This document shows positions 1-11,408 of a DNA stretch of 64,000 nucleotides, one piece after another (position 1 is the stretch's first letter; each line of letters begins with the position of its first letter). Under the pieces are notes generated by a model. That model saw only the letters and a list, made by a program, of their open reading frames with translations. It was not told where the DNA came from and ran no database searches. The stretch spans positions 4,743,001 to 4,807,000 of the forward strand of contig NC_012874.2 of NCBI RefSeq assembly GCF_000003195.3, given 5' to 3'. This DNA comes from Sorghum bicolor (taxonomy: Eukaryota; Streptophyta; Magnoliopsida; Poales; Poaceae). Position numbers and translations under genes: made by a program.

Positions 1-258
1 CTAGCACAAAGTTTCTACCAATCACAATTGACAACTAAACCAGGACAGTTTCAACTGAAACAGAAACCAAGTGGCTACAACAAATAACTATATAGCTTCC
101 TTCGAATTGTTCCAAAAGTGACGGGTAAAATAATCAACATTAACAGAAATGCAAGCTCTTCACGTAATAAAATGGATAGACAAATCAGAAGTCAGAAACA
201 CCCACATCGAAAATGCACATGGTTGCATAGGCTCTAAAGGGATCCCGGCTCTAAATAC

Positions 259-612
259 CTGCTCGGTGAGCTCAACCAGCAAGTCCTTGCAAGAGCAGAC
301 GGCGTCAACCCTAAGAATCTTCGACGGAGGTGGCGCCACTGCAGCAGCACCTTCGGCGGCGTCGGTGAAGGTTCCATGCTTCTCGAGGCCCCGGAGCGCC
401 ACCCGCTCCCGCACGGAATCTGGGGCGCCGATGAGGTACTCAGGCGAGAGGTCCACCAGCGCTGGCGGAGCATCAGGAACCCAAGGTGAGAGAACGAAGG
501 AGTGAAGGAGAACCGAACGCGCGACACACGCGATCAAGGCTTGTAGCTTACTCTTTATTACGGAGAAATCGATGGCCTCATCGGCAGCGAGGGCATTAGC
601 GACCGAGGGCAT
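259..612 (-). CDS. Putative first exon of an unrecognised gene (partial)
   Basis: An ATG at 612 opens a 118-codon stretch on the minus strand that ends exactly in phase 0 at a good donor (GAGCAG then GTATTT, donor GT at 258-257). The T-rich sequence from 256 to 1 looks like intron, so further exons would lie left of the window. The peptide starts MPSVANALAADEAIDFSVIK, is mostly non-repetitive and contains SVRERVALRGLEKHG and CSCKDLLVELTEQ. That composition looks like a real globular or helical protein rather than a GC-rich artefact. I do not recognise the family. A longer in-frame start at 720 would run into the minisatellite and is less likely. It could also be a captured gene fragment, because the surroundings are repetitive. 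Confidence 0.35.
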
Positions 613-619
613 CAGCGGG

Positions 620-975
620 GGGCGCGGGGCGCGGTCACCGGCGTGCACGCAGCCAGCGGGCTCGCGGCGACACCGGCGCAGCCGCTCCGGCAGCGGGCTC
701 GCGGCGGGGGGCGCGGCCACCGGCGTGCGCGCGGCCAGCGGGCTCGCGGCGGCTCGCGGCGGGGGGCGTTGCGGCGAGGGGCGTGCTCACGGCGGCTCGC
801 GGTCGGGGGCGCGGCCACCGGCATGCGCGCGGCCAGCGTGCTCGCGACGGGGGGCGTTGCGGCGAGGGGCGCGGCCACCGGCGTGCGCGTGGCCAACGGG
901 CTAGCAGCGGCTCGCGGCGGGGGGCGCGGCCACCGGCGTGCGCATGACCAGCGGGCTCGCGGCGGGGCTCGGCCA
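620..975. repeat. GC-rich minisatellite
   Basis: About five imperfect copies of a 45-70 bp unit are present. The core pieces are GCGGCCACCGGCGTGCGCG, CCAGCGGGCTCGCGGCGG and GGGGGGCGTTGCGGCGAGG, reshuffled between copies. It lies immediately upstream of the putative first exon at 612-259, where a promoter or 5' UTR would be. The long Arg/Ala/Gly-rich open frames on both strands here are by-products of the composition. From 976 to 1200 the sequence stays purine- and GC-rich without a repeat unit. Confidence 0.8.
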
Positions 976-1200
976 CCGGAGATCGAGAGGAGCAGAGGCA
1001 GCTGCGTGGCTTGGCCATGGAGATCGAGATGCGGGGGGCGTGGGGCGCGGATCGAGAGGAGGGAAACCAGGAATGGCGAGAGAAGGGAAGGCGCTAACCG
1101 CAGCGACCGAGGGTGCGGGGGCGATAACCGCGGGAGGGGGGTGGGGCGATTAGAGCGAGGGCGGGGCGATTAGGGTGGGGGCTGACGATGACCTCCGGGT

Positions 1201-1821
1201 CTTTTTAGTTGTACAGATAATCTTCGTAGCAGCTTTGGCTTGATAACTAAAACCGAAGAAATCGGATCCAGATCTACGCTTGAGGTTATATATATGGGAC
1301 GTCTGCACATACTTTGTTTGTGGTTGTATGTGGTTGCATTCAGCTCGTTCCACTATGCATGAGGACGTTGTGGTGGTCATTGTCATCCACGATCTTGCAG
1401 ATTCAGAAGGAAATCATGAGGAAAAAACAAGGTATGATACCCAAAGATTGATATACAGATTATGCCTGTTTTAACGTACAGTAGTTCTTGCAGTAGGGTG
1501 TTCAAGGTGCTGTGACCAGGAAAAAGAAGAGAAGCGGTTCAGGTTGCCCAGATGCGGCAGAAGAACCAAATGGATACATGTCTGACAGGCATCCAAGCTA
1601 TTGGCTTGATTGGGAAAAAAATGTTAATTGTTAGCTGGTTCCTGAAACTTAGTTATGTATAGGTTAATATTCAGAATGTGAACTGTCCCATGTACTTGTT
1701 TTTTTTTATCGTTTCAGTCTATTGTATCTAACCTTAATGGAAGTGTCCTTTTGATTCTCTATAATTTGGAAAAGTGGTAATTTCAAAGTATGAGGGCGTA
1801 CATGCTAGAGGGAATACCCTT
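1201..1821. other. Unassigned stretch with exon-like scraps
   Basis: No gene can be defended. Two plus-strand pieces have splice-like borders: 1401-1432, preceded by CTTGCAG and followed by GTATGA, and a piece starting at about 1497 after TTCTTGCAG. The second has a coding-like Lys/Arg-rich frame ending near 1588 or 1636, depending on frame. They could be remnants of a host exon pair. The remainder is AT-rich and carries no terminal repeat. Confidence 0.2.
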
Positions 1822-3063
1822 CACTACTGGAATCGCACGCTTTGCCTAGTGTCCAGGACACTCGGCAAACGGCCAAAAACACTCGGCAAACCGTTTGCCG
1901 AGTGTCACACTCGGCAAAGCGGAGACGGCAAAAAGAGTAACGGCAAAGCAGACTTTGCCGAGTGTCCTTTTTCGGGCACTCGTGCCCGTTTGACACTCGG
2001 CAAACAAAAGTAGCCGTCACGGCCAACCTAACGGAAGATCACGGTTTGACACTCGGCAAAGACATTTTTTTAAAAAAAAAAAATTTGGTTTGCCGAGTGT
2101 CTTTCTTAGGACACTAGGCAAACTACCAAGTTTGCCTGGTGCCTTGGACACGACACTCGGCAAAGCCATCAGGTTTGCCTAGTGTCCTAGCCTAGACACT
2201 CGGCAAAACCATCAGATTTGCCTAGTGTCCTGGCATGGACACTCGGCAAACCATTTTTTCCAGGTGTCCAGTGCAGTCCTTTGCCGAGTGTTATGGTCAA
2301 AACACTCGGCAAAGTGACCAGGAATATTTTTTTTAATCATTTTTATCCATTCCATCCAGACAAACAAAAAATATGCATAGCAGAGACATCACTGACATGA
2401 TATATATATCATAGACATCACATACATATCACAAACATGACATAAGTCACAGTATATCGCAATAAGTTCACAAGTAATCCCAGTGCTCCATCATTCACCA
2501 TAAGAAGTGCAAATAAAAAGTGCAAATAAAAGTACCATTAACAACTACAAGTATCATCACGGACAACGAGACTGATTTGGTGAAGGATTTGTAGCATGAG
2601 ACACTTCATTCGATGCCGCCGATTGATTCTACAGAAAGGAGAAGAGATTACATATGTGAGACAAGATAAAGCCCTGTTTGGAAAAAAGGAATGCAAAACA
2701 AAGGAATGAAAGAAAACACAGGAATATGAAAGGAATAGAGGTGTAAAACAGAGGATTGGAAACATACAGAAAGTTTGTAGAAACGAGTGTTTAGAACACA
2801 GGAATACTAATAGCGTCAAAGACTATTCGTTTGTGCTAAATACAATTGTTTAGATTAATTATGAGCTAATTACTTCTTTACAAAGCAACATATAGCAGTT
2901 TAAAAAAAATTGATATGTCTTGGACGAGCCCATATGGTTGTGCATGCAGGTAGGGATCAGGAAGTAGCACATGCTGTACATGCAGGTAAGAAGGGAGTAT
3001 GCAGATTAGTAGCTTGTGCAGTTGTGCTAGTTTGGAAACTTAAAACTTTTTTCAGTTTGTCTG

Positions 3064-3922
3064 TTATTTATACTCACAGGAGTAGTTGCACCGGGAGGTG
3101 GAGGTAGAGCGAATAGCCCAGGTGGTGGAGGCATTCCCTAGGCGGCGCCAAGACTTTGCATGTACTGTAGAATGTCTGCGAACCTCCGCTGCTCGGCCTC
3201 CCGCTCGGCTGCGATCCTCGCCTCCAACTCCTCCCGCTCGGCTACGATCCTCGTCTCCAACTCCTCCCGTCGCCTCTTCTCTTCTTCCAGCTGGACCTAC
3301 AATATTTGAACCCAATTTTTATAATATTGCAGAGCTAAGGTATCTAAAAATCAATGAAAAATGAATAAAACAGGAATAACCTGGAGTGCCTCCATCCGGT
3401 GTTGTGCAGTGTCCGGCCGAGGTCGTATGGCGGGGCTTGAGCTCGTGCTTCTTGCCCGGATCTGAGAGAGAGAGAGAGAGGGAGTAGTGGTTGTATCGAT
3501 TATGCCATCGCCGAGCCAGTACCGCCCATGCTTCTTTCCTCCTCCCACCCTCATGACTACTTCTCCATCAAAGTAGTAGAACCCCCTCCTGCTGCCCCCT
3601 CCTCCTCCTCCTCCTCGTCCTCGCGGCACTCCTCGTCCTCATGCCGCTCCTCGTCCTCGTGCCGCTCCTCGTCCTCGTGCCGCTCCTCATCCTCCTGCCG
3701 CTCCTCGTCCTCCTGCCGCTCCTCGTCCTCGTGCCGCTCCTCGTCCTCGGGCATCACCTGCTCACACCCCGCACGTGCCAGGACAAGAGGCGACGGGTCC
3801 CTCCTGCGGCTGCTCCTCCTCCTCCTCCTCCTCCCCTGTGATGGCTCCTCATCTGCAGCAGGCGCTGCAGGGCGTGCTCTTTGGTAAAGAGAGTTCACCC
3901 TCCTCATATTACCGCCCACCAC
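3064..3922 (-). pseudogene. Remnant of CACTA transposase C-terminal region
   Basis: Three exon-like pieces can be read right to left. The first (about 3890-3560) has an acidic HEDEER repeat. The second (about 3545-3383) encodes KKHGRYWLGDGIIDTTTTP and RARSTSSSPAIRPRPDTAQH and ends MEALQ before a GTTATT donor. The third (about 3312-3064) begins after TTGTAG and encodes a coiled coil with EEEKRRREELETRIVAERE, then a proline-rich tail. This layout (IGDG-like block, RARSTS block, Glu/Arg coiled coil, proline tail) matches the C-terminal part of plant CACTA (Ptta/En/Spm) transposase genes as I know them. An in-frame TAG interrupts the third piece just after SLGAA. The catalytic region is absent. 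Confidence 0.65.
3624..3750. repeat. 18-bp coding minisatellite, about 7 copies
   Basis: The tandem unit is CGCTCCTCGTCCTCGTGC with single-base variants. Read on the minus strand it encodes the acidic hexapeptide repeat (H/Q)EDEER inside the CACTA transposase remnant. The phase is constant, so the array expanded within the reading frame. Confidence 0.85.
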
Positions 3923-6912
3923 ATTTCTTCAATCACCTGCAATTAAAAGATTAAACAAGAATTAATCAGCAAGAGGAGCATAATTACAAAATAACATAGT
4001 ATTACAAAATAACATAGTATTTTTTCAGTCATAAGGTGGCTGTTGAGCTACAGCATATATAACTGCAGAAGGAAACAAAAAAAAGCACAAGTTATGACGA
4101 GCCCAAAATAATTATCAGTAGCTAATCTAGATCCAGCACATCCCACATCAGCTGTAAGAAGACTATTATTGAACTTCCTACTTTCCAGTATGCGTAGCAT
4201 AAGACCTCTTATAACAAAAGCATGCAGTTCATATTGTGTGGCAATAATTAAGTGCAAAACCAGGCTACGAACAACAATGAGTAATCAGAACTAGGCAACT
4301 AGCCAATAAGAACTATTGAGGTGTTCATCAGCCTAAATAGTAAATAGCAGACTTCTTTTCAGGGAATGAAATAGCAGGACAGACAAGATTGTCCTTCCTG
4401 CTTACAGAGCAGGAGCCCAATCAGGGGGATCTTTATAATTTGACAGCACATTGAAACCAGCTCTCCTTAGACAAACTCTTCTCTCCTGATGGAGCGATGG
4501 GGTAAAGAATTTTCTATAATTTCAGAAGGAAATCCAGAGCTCTAATCTAAACAGTTTGGCATGGGTTAATTAGGGCCCACGCCCCAGCCATGAACTTCAC
4601 AGATCCAGTTATTCAGGAGAAGACTGAATTAGTTATAGTCTACAACATGAGGTGAAAAAAGAAAAGGAATCAGATTGCGAATTCCACAAATATTTGCAAT
4701 AGGAGGAAGTATCCCACAAGGAATAGCATAGCATAGCATTGGCTCTCACATCTCAACCTGCATTGCTATTACTTCAACTGATCTTGCATCTTCAGTATGA
4801 TGCAATCTAACCTCATAGCAAATCTAATTCTACCACAAAAGCAATTCATGTAATGGCCTAACAATGTGACCCTTTTCTTTTTCAATTTACTGGGACATCA
4901 AATTCAACACCTCAAGTTGCAGGCTGACTAATTTATAAATGGAAAAATTAGAAACACACAAAGTCCTTGCCCATGTAACATAACAAATATGAAAGCACAC
5001 ATAACAGCATTACAATCCACGTTTCAGAGCAACAGCTGTACCTACTGGCTACTCCCACCAATTTTAACACCAAATCCAAGCATACTACTCAGAAAATAAG
5101 CTTGCAGAATGGAAATCATCGTACCTTCACTACGAAGAGCACGAGGAACACGAGCACTGCATGGATCTTGTGCCTGATGAAGATGTACGGGCACCGGGGA
5201 TAGAGCTCGGAGTCGCAGCTCGGAGCCGCGCAACACCCCGCGATGCCGTCACCGCCCGCTACGGATGGGGCTCGGGGCCGTGCGGCGTGCGTCCCATCGG
5301 GCGTGCCACGAGCGCCGAGCAGGGATGCGCCGACGGGGAGGGTCGCGAGCGCCGAGCAGAGATGCCGGCCCGCTATGGATGCGCCGCCGCACTGGTGTCT
5401 GAGGGCGTGCGACTGCGGCGGGAGAGGCGGTGGTGGGGGCTGGAGTGGGTGTCGAGGGCGGGCGCGGCTCCGGCGGTCGGGGGCGGGCGCAGATCCAGGG
5501 AGCCGCCGGCAAGGGGCGGGCCAGGCGGCCTTACGAGCGGCGGCGGCCGGGAGCAGGCGACGGTGCGTGCTGAGGGCTAGCGTGCGGCCGGGAGCAAAAG
5601 TGCGTGGACTTGGAAGGCCAACCCGTGATTTGTAAGGCTTTGCCGAGTGCGCCTGATCTGGAACTCGGCAAAGGCGATTTGTTATTTTATGTGTTTATTC
5701 TCTTTGTTTGTTTTAAAATTTATGTTTATCTAATTTGTTGTGACTAATTAACTTTTAAAATAACTTGTTAAATGTATATTCAAAGCTTATACGAATATTT
5801 GGCCATTATTTCGTACGGTTACATTTAGCTTTAATTTTATTTATCGGAATTATAAAATTCTATAATTACAGTTAACAAATTAAAATTAGCAAACGAATCC
5901 AAAAAAATACCAAAGTTTCACAAGAAATAATCTTTGTCGACTATTCACTATATAAAAAAGTTTCGAAGTGAAACTCCAACTCGACAATAAAATTGACATC
6001 CGATCTTACTCGATCCCACTCAACTATATGAAACTTCTATGAAGATGTACTGATTTCTAAACATCGTATGTGACAACTTTCACGAAACATTCTCAAACTT
6101 TTATCACAGACTCCACATATGATATCATGACATTTTAACAAATATCATGATTTTCAGATGTTGATTGGGTTTTATATAATTTAAAATAAACTCGGCCACA
6201 AGTCCGTGCTCATGCTTCATAAGCAAGATGTTTAAAATTTGATGTAACTTCCTAGATTTTAACTTTATTCGTTTTTAAATAATATGAAAATAATTTTTCA
6301 TTCATTTTTTTAAAATTATTCGAACCACTTGTAGTTCATATTTGAGTTATCTCCAAAAATTTAATTAAATGAGGTAAATTAACTAAATATAGCAAATAGA
6401 TTGAGAAAGGTACCAACATTTCACATGGAGTCAAGATTACTGTATAACATTAGTAGAAAAAGTTTGGAGGCCAAAAGAAAATAAAAAATAAAAAGTTTGC
6501 CGAGTGTCGGCATAAAACACTAGGCAAATCTGTAACTTTGCCGAGTGTCACGAAGAAACACTAGGCAAAATGGGAACTTTGCCTAGTGTCTGCGCACAAC
6601 ACTAGGCAAAATGATCGTTTTGCCGAGTGTGAGACGGAACACTCGGCAAAGCCTAACGGCACGTTAGCCACCGTTGTCTGACTAGTGCCTTTGCCGAGTG
6701 TATGACTTTGCCTAGTGTCGGACACTAGGTAAAGGGCTGGTTTGCCGAGTGTCGGTGTTTGCCTAGTGTTTGGCACTAGGCAAACTATCGATTTACCGTG
6801 TGCTTCGGTTTGCCGAGGGCGACACTCGGCAAACTACTCCTTTGCCGAGTGCCCGATAAATAGCACTAGGCAAAGTGTGTGACACTAGGCAAAGAATGAA
6901 TCTCCGGTAGTG

Positions 6913-7140
6913 CTTGTAGTTCCATGTTTTTTTGAACATGCAGTATGTGCCCATACTCTGTCAGTAGAATGTAGTATAGTATATTTTTTTTTAGAATTGA
7001 AGTTCGTATGGATACATGTCTGACATGGCGTATGTGTCCATACTATGTATATTGAGAATGTAGTATAGTTATATATATTTTTGGGAATCAGAGTACGTAT
7101 GGATACATGTCTGACATGGTGTATGTGCCCATACGCTCCC
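6913..7140. repeat. Short tandem repeat of about 92 bp, 2.5 copies
   Basis: The phrase GGATACATGTCTGACATGG followed by GTATGTG(T/C)CCATAC occurs at about 7007 and again at about 7100. A truncated copy starts near 6938. A similar phrase also occurs at 1570 on the other side of the CACTA element. The flank therefore resembles a repeated element split by the CACTA insertion. Confidence 0.55.
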
Positions 7141-7599
7141 TCAGTTTGTTTATTCCATGGTTTAGCTCACCACCAAAGCTTGCCTATATCCACGTTGTTG
7201 AGGAAGCCACACAAGCTTTTCGGGTCTCTTTCAACCCTATCCTCGTTTTCAAGTCAAGAGAGCAATCTCTTGAGATTAGAGGTGATTTCACTAGATGATT
7301 AGAGTGATTACAAACCTCTGGAGGCTGCCAGACAAGTTGGAAGCAGCTCAACGGGCAATGCCTAGCTAGCTAGAGGCAAAGCCACAAGAGTAATGAACGC
7401 AAATTCAACTGGCCTCACGAAGAAATGAGTGCTCAAGCTTGCTTTGATGTTTCTCTCACCAAGATTTGAAGCTAGGAGCAGAGGGGATAGAAGAGAGGAG
7501 CTTCTGGGAGCTAGAGAGGTGCCTTGGCTGAAGGTTTGGTCGAGTGAATGAGTTCCCCAATGGTTAGAAGTAAGGGAAGAGCTATTTATATGTACTCGT

Positions 7600-7935
7600 A
7601 GAAGAGCTACCGATACTACCGATGGTTAACATTGGTACTGCCGGTCCCTAGGTTTGCCGGTCCCTAGGTTTCCGACCGTTGGATGCAACTTACAGTCATG
7701 CAGGATTTTTGTGGAAAATAAGCCTACCGGTACTACCGGTGTTACACCGGTACCTCCGGTGCTCACCGGTACCACCGATCAGAGACTAGTACTTCCAGTA
7801 GTTCAATTTTGTACCAAACTCGGCTTGGCTACTATGCTGATTCTATGCCTACTGGTACCACCGGTACTACCAGTGCACCTAGGCAAGAAAAGACTTTGCC
7901 TACCGATACCACCGGTACTACCGGTGCACCCACGC
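7600..7935. repeat. Tract rich in CCGGTACTACCGGTG motifs
   Basis: Palindromic words such as TACCGGTACTACCGGTG and ACCGATACTACCGATGG recur irregularly about ten times. They create short Thr/Gly/Pro reading frames that are not genes. The surrounding 7141-8800 sequence looks like decayed retroelement or intergenic DNA, and I find no gene or clear terminus in it. Confidence 0.6.
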
Positions 7936-8803
7936 AAGAAAAGACTTTTCTAAGTGTCCATGAAGTGCTAGAGTGTCTCTCTTATGATTTAGTTGTTATG
8001 CTTGAGCACTCTATCTTCCTCAGACCAACCAAATTTGCATCCCTCTTTATAGTGCGGCATATCCTAAACTCAAGGTCAAAAGAATAAAACCATTTTAACC
8101 ATTCGAGCCTTTAGTGTTTTTTAATACCACTTCTCAATATCACTTCATAAGGGATGCAATTAACTTTATCTCCTCTCTTTGAGCACATATAGCTTGAGCA
8201 TGTGACTTGAATCATTTCTACACATGTGAGTTCAACCCATGAATTCAAGTCACTTCCACTAATGATTTGATCCTCAACATAATATGACGCCTCATAGCTC
8301 AATTAGTACCATGACTCAATGCAAGTACTCTCTTCTTCACCTTAGCCATGGTACCTTGGTCTATAAGCCATTGCTTGCCCTTCACCTTGGCTTAGTCCCT
8401 CAAAGCCCTTTTACTTGCTATCTTCATCCTATCGAGCCATACTCAAGTCACATCATATTAAGCATCAATTGAATAACCATTTCTTCAATATTGGGATCTT
8501 GCTTGAATATCTTCTAAATATGAGTGTTGATATCAATCAAGCTTCAATTTATAACAATACACAACTTTGGCCTTTATTTGAATATTATGTGAAATACCAT
8601 AAGTTTGCTTTCTTGTTGAACCTTTGATACACTTAGAAAACTTGTTAGACCTTTAGTTGTGTTGTCATTCAATTCACCAAAACCCACTAAAGGGCTAGAT
8701 ACACTTACACAATGTGTTAAATTAAAATTATGAGCGGCTCGCAAACTAGAGAGGTATGAAAAGGGAGACGCACGTGGCGACCCAACTGACAAGCATGACA
8801 CAA

Positions 8804-10250
8804 TTATTTGGACTCAGTTTTATTACATGTAATGGTAGAAGATGACACTAAATAGGAGAGGGTGTCGGAGCCAAGATGACCAAGACACAGATGCCAAAGA
8901 GTGGAGTTGGTGCTGGCTGTGAGGGTAAGGAGCCCTAAAATTGATGACAAGAGCGGGTAGAGCGGCCCAAAACTATTGCACCTAGTGATCATGCTCCGGG
9001 TTGTGACGTCCTTCATAGAGAAACCATGTGAGTCAAATATAAAAGCGTAATTATTTTCAGTGGTGAATTGACGAATGGGAATGAGATTTTTAATTAGTTG
9101 GGGAGAAACTAAAACATTATTTAAACAAAGGAAGAGCAGTAGGAAAATTAACAAAGCCAGTGCAAGTGATGGGTAGGAGGGAGCCATCACCAACTATGAT
9201 ATTAGATAGAGTGGAAAATGAAGAAGGTTGAGAAACACAAAGATTACCACATATTGATGCCATGTGAGCCTTAGCACTAGTATGCTACCATTCAGTCAAC
9301 AGTGGTGGCTGAAGTGTCATCATGATGCTAGGACATTTGGATCCCATACAAAGCTGGCCAGGTGGCCAGGGGGTGCAGATAGGCCAGCAAAGCATGGCAA
9401 CAACAACTAGTGATGCAGCAACCCTAACATGGATGCAAGTGGAGGCGATGGCCCTAGCAGTGGAGCGAGTGGAGGAGGCCCAGGTGGCAGGGAAGGCTAG
9501 CCCATGTAGAACACCAGAGACGCCTCGCTCGGGTTGTGTGGAGGGGCGCCTGGTGGCCTGGCCTAGTAGGCCTGAAAGGTGCCATAGACAGGCTGCTAGC
9601 CAGGTGGAGGTGGAGTGGGCCACTATGCCTAGGCAGCCACGGAGCACCTGGGATGGCTGCACCAGCACCAGCAACTCTAGACTTCTTGCCGCCACCACTA
9701 TTGCGATGTGTTGGCTTCTTGCTGGTGTTGCTGCTGGCGATGGGGTTGTAGAATGTTGGTGCTGGGAGACAAGGAGTGAAGGCAGCCAGGGCCTACATCG
9801 GAGAGACTTGCTTGGCCTTCATGGTGATCTTGGTGAGGTGGAAGTCAAAGCGCACCTCTATGAATGTTGAGAACGGTTGTTGGCGCTCGATCAAGGCTGC
9901 CAAGTAAGCGAAGCAGTCATTGAAGCTGCGAAGGACATTAAGGACGAGGGTGCGGTCCTAAATTGGCTCGCCAAATCGACAAATTAGTTGGTCATTGCCT
10001 TGAGTTGATGGTAGTAGTCATCATGGAGAGATCACCTTGGATGAAGGTATGAAACTTGGCATTGAGGAGGAGCACACGAGTCTCATTGTTGCTGATAAAT
10101 TGTTGCTCTAGCACTAGCAAGAGGAGGAGCGCACGAGTCTCATTGTTGCTGATAAATTGTTGCTCTAGCACTAGCAAGACGATGCGAGCCACTGGCATCC
10201 TGTCCTCGCGGTTCATCACCACCTCGGGAAGTAATGAGGACATCCCAGCT
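8804..10250 (-). pseudogene. Ty1/copia retrotransposon relic (gag to pre-integrase)
   Basis: Read leftwards on the minus strand, a gag fragment at about 10250-9990 contains LEQQFISNNETRVLLLNAKF, typical of the copia UBN2-type gag. A rearranged middle part follows (about 9860-9285). Then comes the end of protease and the pre-integrase domain (9193-8804), with LVSPQLIKNLIPIRQFTTEN and the hallmark WHLCLGHLGSDTLSYL. Several frame changes occur, and integrase, RT and RNase H are missing. No LTRs were recognised. This is a truncated, dead copy. Confidence 0.65.
10065..10178. repeat. 57-bp tandem duplication in copia gag
   Basis: Two near-identical copies lie head to tail, with the phrase CACGAGTCTCATTGTTGCTG starting at 10074 and 10131. 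The 57-bp period is 19 codons, so the duplication keeps the gag frame and doubles the LEQQFISNNETR motif. Confidence 0.85.
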
Positions 10251-10660
10251 CCTCATGTGTTCGAACTTGAAGAGCATTCACCGCCTAACACAAATAAACA
10301 TAATCATGGTCTACTTACACGGAGCCACGCCAAGAAAGTACAAGAATAGGTGAATCTATTCCAAACCTATTATGATTTACCATATCTAAGGATGTTATAC
10401 TATCTAAAATGCTCTACACATATTTTACTGAAGTTCCCACAAGAAGGAGCTACTACTAGACTAAAGGAGAGAAGATGGTGTACAAGGAAGCTGAACCGAC
10501 ACCCCATCTGGCTGATAGCACGAATCAACAGAAAAGAAACAGTTACACACAATGATCATCAATGCCATCTTTATTTTGTTGCAAATGGTCAGTGTTATTG
10601 CCCTTGCCTTACATTACCATTAATGGAAGTTGGAATTTAACGTTAAAAATTGTGAATTAG
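10251..10660 (+). other. Possible Ty3/gypsy polyprotein tail fragment
   Basis: The plus-strand reading ending at 10349 contains HGLLTRSHAKKVQE, resembling the TRSRAK-type C-terminal region of some plant gypsy polyproteins. The frame continues past a stop as a hydrophobic Tyr/Leu-rich peptide to 10640. No RT, integrase or LTR is present. It could equally be chance similarity. Confidence 0.25.
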
Positions 10661-10747
10661 TTATGCTATTTGTTTGAACATTATATAGGTCACTATAATC
10701 ATGATGAAGTTGTACACCCTCCATTCTTTTGCTCTAGTTTCGCCACT

Positions 10748-10789
10748 CTTGAAGACCTTGACATCCCTATTGAAGACCTTGACGTCTCT
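10748..10789 (-). repeat. 21-bp in-frame duplication at the C-terminus of gene A
   Basis: The peptide RDVKVFN is followed directly by RDVKVFK, encoded by two 21-bp near-repeats. Paralogues B and C have only one equivalent (RNVAIYTKP, or KNVAIYTKP before the stop). The duplication coincides with loss of the usual stop and read-through into a hydrophobic tail. Confidence 0.75.
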
Positions 10790-11404
10790 CCACCGCGACT
10801 CCATGAGGTACGACATGCCGTTATTGCGCTGCCCGTACACGCCGAACTTGAAGTAGTGCGAGTCCCCGCCGCGGCCGGGCACCGTCAGCCGGTGCTGGCC
10901 GTCCACGAACACGGTCACGTTGGACGCCGCGACGTCGTGGATCACGTTGAGCTTGAACCACCTGTCGTAGATGCTGGCGTCGACGACCCTCGAATCGTCG
11001 TGGTAGTAGGTGAGCCGGCCGTCGTAGACGTGCAGCATCAGCGTCGTCGCGTGCTCCGCCGCGCCGAAGATCTGCATCACCGACGCGCCCGTCGTGCCGC
11101 GCGGGATGTACCCGTAGCCCTCGAACTGCCACACCCCGGAGCTGTAGATCAGCTGCGCGCCACCGACGGCGATGGCCGTGATCGGAGAAGAACCGAGAAG
11201 GAAACTGTTATTAGTACTGCGTATATATGATGTCACATTCAGATCTTGGTCTAGCGTTACTGTTACTGTTACCTGGATCTTGGTCTCTGTGCGGGGGCCG
11301 CCGGGGTGGGCGGTGGTGATGGGCATGTCGGTGGCGTATACCCACATCCGCCGCACGCCGTCGACGAACTCGTAGCGGTCGGGCAGCGGCACGTCGTAGG
11401 GCTT

Positions 11405-11408
11405 CTAT
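11405..11408 (-). other. 4-bp frameshifting insertion in gene A
   Basis: Minus-strand context is GTGCAG ATAG AAGCCC in gene A against GTGCAGAAGCCC or TGCAGAAGCCC in B/C-type sequence. The exact placement is ambiguous by a base or two because of the AGA repeats. It is the only frame-breaking difference seen in exon 1. Confidence 0.8.

Larger units (their letters stand above)
1822..6912 (-). mobile_element. CACTA (En/Spm) DNA transposon, defective, 5.09 kb
   Basis: The left end reads CACTACTGGAATCG from 1822. The right end, reverse complemented, reads CACTACCGGAGATTC from 6912. The 3-bp target duplication CTT flanks it exactly (1819-1821 and 6913-6915). Dense subterminal repeats of TTTGCCGAGTGT / ACACTCGGCAAA, with a TTTGCCTAGTGT variant, fill about 1840-2330 and 6490-6905, as expected for transposase-binding arrays of grass CACTA elements. 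The interior holds the C-terminal remnant of a CACTA transposase (3064-3922, minus strand). It also holds a GC-rich block at 5100-5640 that may be the element's promoter or first-exon region, and AT-rich filler at 5680-6480. No intact transposase core is present, so mobility would need enzyme supplied in trans. Orientation is given by the ORF remnant. Confidence 0.93.

Noticed and set aside
612..1173. Arg/Ala/Gly-rich frames of 70-176 codons on both strands
   Set aside because: They arise from the GC-rich minisatellite. No domain, splice logic or non-repetitive peptide supports them.
3528..3887. Ser/Cys/Arg repeat frame on the plus strand
   Set aside because: It is the antisense shadow of the HEDEER-coding repeat in the CACTA transposase remnant on the minus strand.
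1840..6905. CRISPR-like regular repeats (TTTGCCGAGTGT)
   Set aside because: Spacing is irregular, both orientations occur, and they lie inside CACTA ends in a plant genome. They are subterminal transposase-binding repeats.
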